Assembly (NCBI GenBank): GCA_934358955.1
Contig: CAKRLC010000107.1
Coordinates: 1 to 8,958, forward strand
Source: an uncultured Roseburia sp.
GTDB lineage: Bacteria; Bacillota; Clostridia; Lachnospirales; Lachnospiraceae
Direction: 5' to 3'
DNA length: 8,958 bases
Under the pieces are notes generated by a model that did no database searches, had not been told where the DNA came from, and saw only the letters and a program-made list of their open reading frames with translations. Positions 7,201 to 8,958 of this stretch are shown here, piece after piece (positions within the stretch are counted from its first letter, which is position 1; each line of letters begins with the position of its first letter). A program made the position numbers and the translations under genes.

Positions 7201-7901
7201 ACAGCGTCTTCATAATCATCCCCATAGCAGTCCAATATGCTCGCACCATCAACGAGAACGTCAATTTCTGTATAGGCTGCGAGCGCAAAATTGTCTTCCG
7301 GAATAACCATAAATCCGGACATGGAACCATTTCCTATGGTACTGGAATCTCTTGTCAGATCAAGATAATACGAAGATTTTCCGAAACCTACGATCGTATA
7401 CGTCTGCGTATTTACAATGTCTTCAATCTCTTTCTCATCTCCGGAACTGATCGTGATCCGGTCTCCAATTTTATACCCATAATTTCGTTCCAAAAGCCAA
7501 TCTGCCAGACATTCTCCGGATTTTTGCGGCATCCGCCCCTCTGTGACTGTGATTTTATTAACATCCGTTGTTTCTGACATTAATTTGATCACATGCTGTT
7601 TTTCCTCTTTCTCCGTCAAAACATCATAGGTATATGCAGGTATCGCTGATTCCACACCATCAATTTCAGAAATCTCCGTAACATCATTTTCTGTTAATCC
7701 CAATGTAGACAATACCCTGATATCCATTAACTTACTCTCATCAAAAAAGAGATCTGCCGATTCCTGCATATCCGGCTCTGCCGCTTTCACCCCTGCAAAA
7801 AAAGCGGTTCCAAGCATAACGATCAGGCAAATCGATATAAATCGATTGTATGTTTTTTTTATGGACACAAAAAATTCTTTGGCCAGTGCTTTCTTTTTCA
7901 T
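4218..7901 (-). CDS. FtsX-domain ABC transporter permease with long extracellular coiled coil
   Basis: Protein of 1227 residues, about three times the length of a simple MacB-type permease. The layout is: membrane segment 1 (21-40); an extracellular MacB-like region (about 41-260); a long coiled coil (about 263-662); segments 2-4 (about 692-711, 740-765, 789-809); segment 5 (861-881); a second extracellular domain (882-1094); and segments 6-8 (1098-1117, 1151-1169, 1191-1211). Two FtsX domains carry the hallmark cytoplasmic loops RVQIGTLKALGYS and RQRELATLKVLGF. The two halves therefore look like an internal duplication, with the coiled coil inserted only in the first. The ATG at 7901 is preferred to the GTG at 7910, because AGGTG (7908-7912) is the likely ribosome binding site and includes that GTG. 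It pairs with the ATPase gene directly upstream. Substrate is unknown: such proteins may export lipophilic molecules or act mechanically like FtsX and MacB. Confidence 0.9.
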   Translation of the reverse strand: MKKKALAKEFFVSIKKTYNRFISICLIVMLGTAFFAGVKAAEPDMQESADLFFDESKLMDIRVLSTLGLTENDVTEISEIDGVESAIPAYTYDVLTEKEEKQHVIKLMSETTDVNKITVTEGRMPQKSGECLADWLLERNYGYKIGDRITISSGDEKEIEDIVNTQTYTIVGFGKSSYYLDLTRDSSTIGNGSMSGFMVIPEDNFALAAYTEIDVLVDGASILDCYGDDYEDAVDEVTQKIKDIAGKQCEIRYAEVVHEAQNAIEDAESEVTDGEQKLADAKQELEDGWEQLADAKQEVADGQAQLADAKTQVSDGKKELDSAKEKVADGEQKLTDAKTQLEDGKNQINQAKWQISDGEASIAVYDTELNNGRQKLEAAAAQLADAKTGLETLNSGIKQMEEALNASQAELDASGEALKQARTELEANRGQIDTYRGLVATLDTQIAALRAQMDLLAEGSEDWQTLNLQMQNLIAQRDAMKAGIAEFDQNEALLLQNEAAYTQGKTALDAKWAELKTLKATYDSGLADYTAGVSAYEENLSALNSNQAKLDAQKQVLAEAKQTVSAKEQELSSAQNTIAENEASLISAKTEIAENEKKLNDAQSKINKNEKKLADAKNEIAENEQKLIDGQAEYNAEYEENHPKLEDAKAEIVQAKADLADIKVPEWYVLDRNYISTCVAYAQDSERIGNIGNVFPVIFFLVAALVSLTTMTRMVEEERVQIGTLKALGYSKSSIAAKYVMYAFLATMLGGTVGTFIGQIIFPAVIMNAYKIAYATLTDFVTPIHLKYSLIAMIAAVVSTTVATLAACYKELLAAPAELMRPAAPKIGKRVFLERVTFIWKHLNFSNKAAVRNLFRYKKRLFMTILGIGGCMGLLLVGFGVKDSIMTIGDRQYNFIHTYQVKMTLADVDTEEEKQEVLDSVLKEPEVKAAMFSHESTIDASSSTDGEKKQSTYLFVPSNADQLDEFVSLQNRISGKKYTLDDEGVVITEKLATLLDLSEGDDIYLEVSSLNYKPVKVMHIAENYYFHYVYMTPKCYQSLFDKDVTYDEIFVVNNDAKDISYENDFSAKYLDTSAVSGITFTRTISDRIESMITSMNIVTYVLVVSAGLLAFIVLYNLNNINISERQRELATLKVLGFYDGEISMYVFRENIMLTVLGTIFGIFFGIWLHRFVILTAELDIMMFGRQIYTKSYIFSILLTIGFSIIVNIVMHWKMKKIDMIESLKSVE
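5997..6164 (-). repeat. Four 42-bp in-frame repeats (ENE-type 14-residue units)
   Basis: Residues 580-635 of the permease form four consecutive 14-residue units: ENEASLISAKTEIA, ENEKKLNDAQSKIN, KNEKKLADAKNEIA and ENEQKLIDGQAEYN. Each is two heptads with hydrophobic residues at regular positions. The set lies in the descending arm of the predicted coiled-coil hairpin. Confidence 0.82.
6513..6530 (-). other. Predicted hairpin tip of the permease coiled coil
   Basis: Residues 458-463 (EGSEDW) interrupt the heptad-rich sequence with Gly, Ser and acidic residues, suggesting a turn. They lie about 195 residues from the start and 199 from the end of the coiled-coil region, as expected for the tip of an antiparallel hairpin with equal arms. 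This is inference from sequence pattern only. Confidence 0.5.
6750..7085 (-). repeat. Eight 42-bp in-frame repeats (DG-type 14-residue units)
   Basis: Residues 273-384 of the permease fall into eight uninterrupted 14-residue units. Examples are DGEQKLADAKQELE, DGWEQLADAKQEVA, DGQAQLADAKTQVS and DGEQKLTDAKTQLE, with the last two units diverged. Nearly every unit begins Asp-Gly or Asn-Gly. The array lies in the ascending arm of the coiled coil, close to the membrane end. It is protein-coding repetition and not an intergenic array. Confidence 0.88.
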
Positions 7902-7910
7902 AGCAATCAC

Positions 7911-8615
7911 CTACCATTCAATTTCTTCAACCGGTGTTGGTTCACTGTTTCGTGTAATCGTTCTTACCTGTCCATTTTTAAAGCGGATCACCTGATCTGC
8001 CATCGGCGCAATGGCCATATTATGTGTAATTACAATAACGGTCATCCCTTTTTGCCTGCATGTATCCTGAAGTAATTTTAAAATAGCCTTACCTGTCTGA
8101 TAATCTAAAGCCCCAGTTGGTTCATCACATAAAAGAAGCTTCGGATTCTTTGCAAGCGCTCTTGCAATCGCTACACGCTGCTGTTCTCCTCCGGATAGCT
8201 GTGCAGGGAAATTCAACATTCTGTCTTTTAATCCAACCTCCGTTAAGACTTCTCTTGCATCCAACGGATCCTTGCATATCTGCAATGCAAGTTCAACATT
8301 CTCAAGCGCCGTCAGATTTTGCACGAGATTGTAAAACTGAAATACAAACCCTATGTCATCCCTTCTATATGATGTCAGCTGTCTGCTGTTAAACTGACTG
8401 ATATCTACACCATCAACGATAACATGTCCGCTTGTAGCCTTATCCATTCCCCCAAGAATATTCAATACCGTTGTTTTTCCGGCACCACTCGGACCAACAA
8501 TGACTACAAATTCTCCTTCATTGATTTCAAAATCTACGCCATCAACAGCATGTATTTCGACTTCCCCCATATGATAGGTTTTTCTTACATTCTGAAACTC
8601 TACTAATCTGCCCAT
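7911..8615 (-). CDS. ABC transporter ATP-binding protein (MacB/LolD/FtsE class)
   Basis: Cytosolic ATPase of 234 residues that drives the adjacent permease. All nucleotide-binding motifs are intact: Walker A GPSGAGKT (41-48), Q-loop Q93 in FVFQFYNL, signature LSGGEQQ (140-146), Walker B LLLCDEP (160-166), D-loop GALD (168-171) and switch histidine H198 in VITHN. The FQFYNL and EPTGALD forms are typical of the MacB/LolD/FtsE class. This class partners FtsX-domain permeases and often works by mechanotransmission rather than classical import. AGGGG (8623-8627) stands 7 bases before the ATG. The TAG stop (7911-7913) overlaps the permease ribosome binding site, so translation of the two genes is probably coupled. 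It is the first gene of the presumed operon. Confidence 0.95.
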   Translation of the reverse strand: MGRLVEFQNVRKTYHMGEVEIHAVDGVDFEINEGEFVVIVGPSGAGKTTVLNILGGMDKATSGHVIVDGVDISQFNSRQLTSYRRDDIGFVFQFYNLVQNLTALENVELALQICKDPLDAREVLTEVGLKDRMLNFPAQLSGGEQQRVAIARALAKNPKLLLCDEPTGALDYQTGKAILKLLQDTCRQKGMTVIVITHNMAIAPMADQVIRFKNGQVRTITRNSEPTPVEEIEW

Positions 8616-8747
8616 CCGTCTACCCCTGTATACCCTAATTTAATCCTTTGTTTTATATATTTAATAATACCATCTTTTTTAAGTTTCGCTATTAAAAAAC
8701 AAGAAGTTTCTCTGAAAAAAATATTAAATTTTCGAAGTCCCTACTAC
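8616..8747. other. AT-rich leader and spacer upstream of the ABC ATPase
   Basis: This non-coding stretch holds the ATPase ribosome binding site, the tentative promoter and further AT-rich sequence. I see no regulator-binding palindrome of the kind expected for a two-component-controlled bacitracin-type transporter, and no riboswitch fold. Confidence 0.5.
8664..8672 (-). promoter_or_regulatory. Possible extended -10 promoter of the ABC transporter operon
   Basis: The minus strand reads TGGTATTAT, a TG-n-TATTAT extended -10 element. The -35 position has only a weak match (TAGCGA). A start near 8657 would leave about 42 bases before the ATPase ATG. The surrounding DNA is very AT-rich, so the call is tentative. 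Confidence 0.38.
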
Positions 8748-8801
8748 GATCCGGGTGTCAAAAGATCTGCTCCATAGCCTTTGTTGATAAATTGCACAAA
8801 A
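8748..8801 (-). repeat. Direct repeat copy 1 (54 bp)
   Basis: This segment matches 8864-8917 at 46 of 54 positions without gaps, offset 116 bp. In the minus-strand frame it would read QFINKGYGADLLTPGS followed by two TAG stops. It starts directly in the T-run of the terminator hairpin, so this copy is not connected to an upstream reading frame with a visible start. It is either a decayed duplicate of a gene end or a member of an intergenic repeat family. Confidence 0.85.
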
Positions 8802-8846
8802 AAACGAAGTTGCCGCAGAAAGCATAACTCCCTGTGACAGCTTCGT
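8798..8846 (-). terminator. Strong intrinsic terminator for a transcript entering from the right
   Basis: On the minus strand, 43 bases (8846 down to 8804) fold end to end into a hairpin. It has ACGAAG/CTTCGT at the base, only two mismatches (C/A and A/C), a few G-T pairs and a three-base loop. A run of seven T follows (8804-8798), the first of which closes the stem. It would end transcription of whatever lies right of the window before it reaches the ABC operon. On the plus strand no comparable T-run follows, so it is mainly one-way. Confidence 0.82.
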
Positions 8847-8856
8847 CATTACTTTG

Positions 8857-8958
8857 TTATTTTGATTCGGGTGTCAAAAGATCTACATCATAACCTTTAT
8901 TGTCAAATTGCACAAAAGAAATATGGAAAGTTTCTCTTTGTGCAATGGAGATAAGACT
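8857..8958 (-). CDS. Possible 3' end of an unidentified gene cut by the window edge
   Basis: An open frame of 33 codons enters from the right edge and ends at TAA (8857-8859). The C-terminus would read QFDNKGYDVDLLTPES plus Lys. The strong terminator begins 10 bases after the stop, which is a natural gene-end arrangement and the main support for a gene. Against it, a run of 33 open codons is easily met by chance, the repeat copies differ as if non-coding, and a hairpin lies inside the frame. I do not recognise the family. Confidence 0.35.
   Translation of the reverse strand, partial: SLISIAQRETFHISFVQFDNKGYDVDLLTPESK
8864..8917 (-). repeat. Direct repeat copy 2 (54 bp)
   Basis: Partner of the copy at 8748-8801, with 46 of 54 bases identical. 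In the minus-strand frame it reads QFDNKGYDVDLLTPES. Six of the eight differences change amino acids and only three fall in third codon positions, so there is no sign of coding constraint between the copies. Confidence 0.85.
8908..8945. repeat. Inverted repeat / hairpin next to repeat copy 2
   Basis: TTGCACAAA (8908-8916) pairs perfectly with TTTGTGCAA (8937-8945). With one bulged C, the stem extends by five pairs (AGAAA with TTTCT), enclosing a loop of about nine bases. On the minus strand its 3' arm runs into repeat copy 2, just as the terminator hairpin runs into copy 1. Confidence 0.75.

Noticed and set aside
4218..8615. The cell-division FtsEX pair itself
   Set aside because: FtsX is about 300 residues with four membrane segments; this permease has about eight segments, two FtsX domains and a long coiled coil.

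Overview
The window reads as chromosomal core DNA from a low-to-moderate GC Gram-positive anaerobe, most likely a Lachnospiraceae-type Clostridia. This is inferred from strong AGGAG-like ribosome binding sites, sigma-A-like promoters, a ROK fructokinase of the Firmicutes type, a very long FtsX-type ABC permease with a built-in coiled coil, and a T7-lysozyme-like amidase on a membrane anchor. I see no plasmid, phage or CRISPR signature and no intact insertion sequence. All genes except trmO lie on the minus strand.

Left part (1-1865): the left edge cuts a tRNA-Leu(CAG) gene whose promoter matches the sigma-A consensus perfectly (TTGACA, 17 bp, TATAAT). Next is a minus-strand ROK-family fructokinase, then a 107-bp divergent intergenic region where the promoters for the fructokinase and for trmO interlock on opposite strands. 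trmO (tRNA-modifying methyltransferase) is the only plus-strand gene. It converges on, and overlaps by 13 bp, a minus-strand methyltransferase with a HEAT-like N-terminus.

Centre and right (1853-8615): four minus-strand genes follow one another closely in transcription order. They are an ABC ATPase, a 1227-residue ABC permease, a membrane-anchored peptidoglycan amidase, and the HEAT/methyltransferase protein. The ATPase stop codon lies inside the permease ribosome binding site, and the permease-amidase gap is 34 bp. A possible internal promoter sits at the end of the amidase gene in front of the methyltransferase. The permease carries a roughly 400-residue extracellular coiled coil with two sets of 14-residue repeats and a probable hairpin tip at its exact centre. 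With the amidase directly downstream, this invites the hypothesis of an FtsEX-like mechanical control of a cell-wall hydrolase built into one permease polypeptide.

Right edge (8616-8958): this contains the putative operon promoter, a strong intrinsic terminator for something lying off the right edge, and a 54-bp direct repeat in two copies 116 bp apart. Each copy follows a hairpin. The copies could be the 3' end of a gene plus a decayed duplicate, but the substitution pattern looks non-coding, so an intergenic repeat family is at least as likely.
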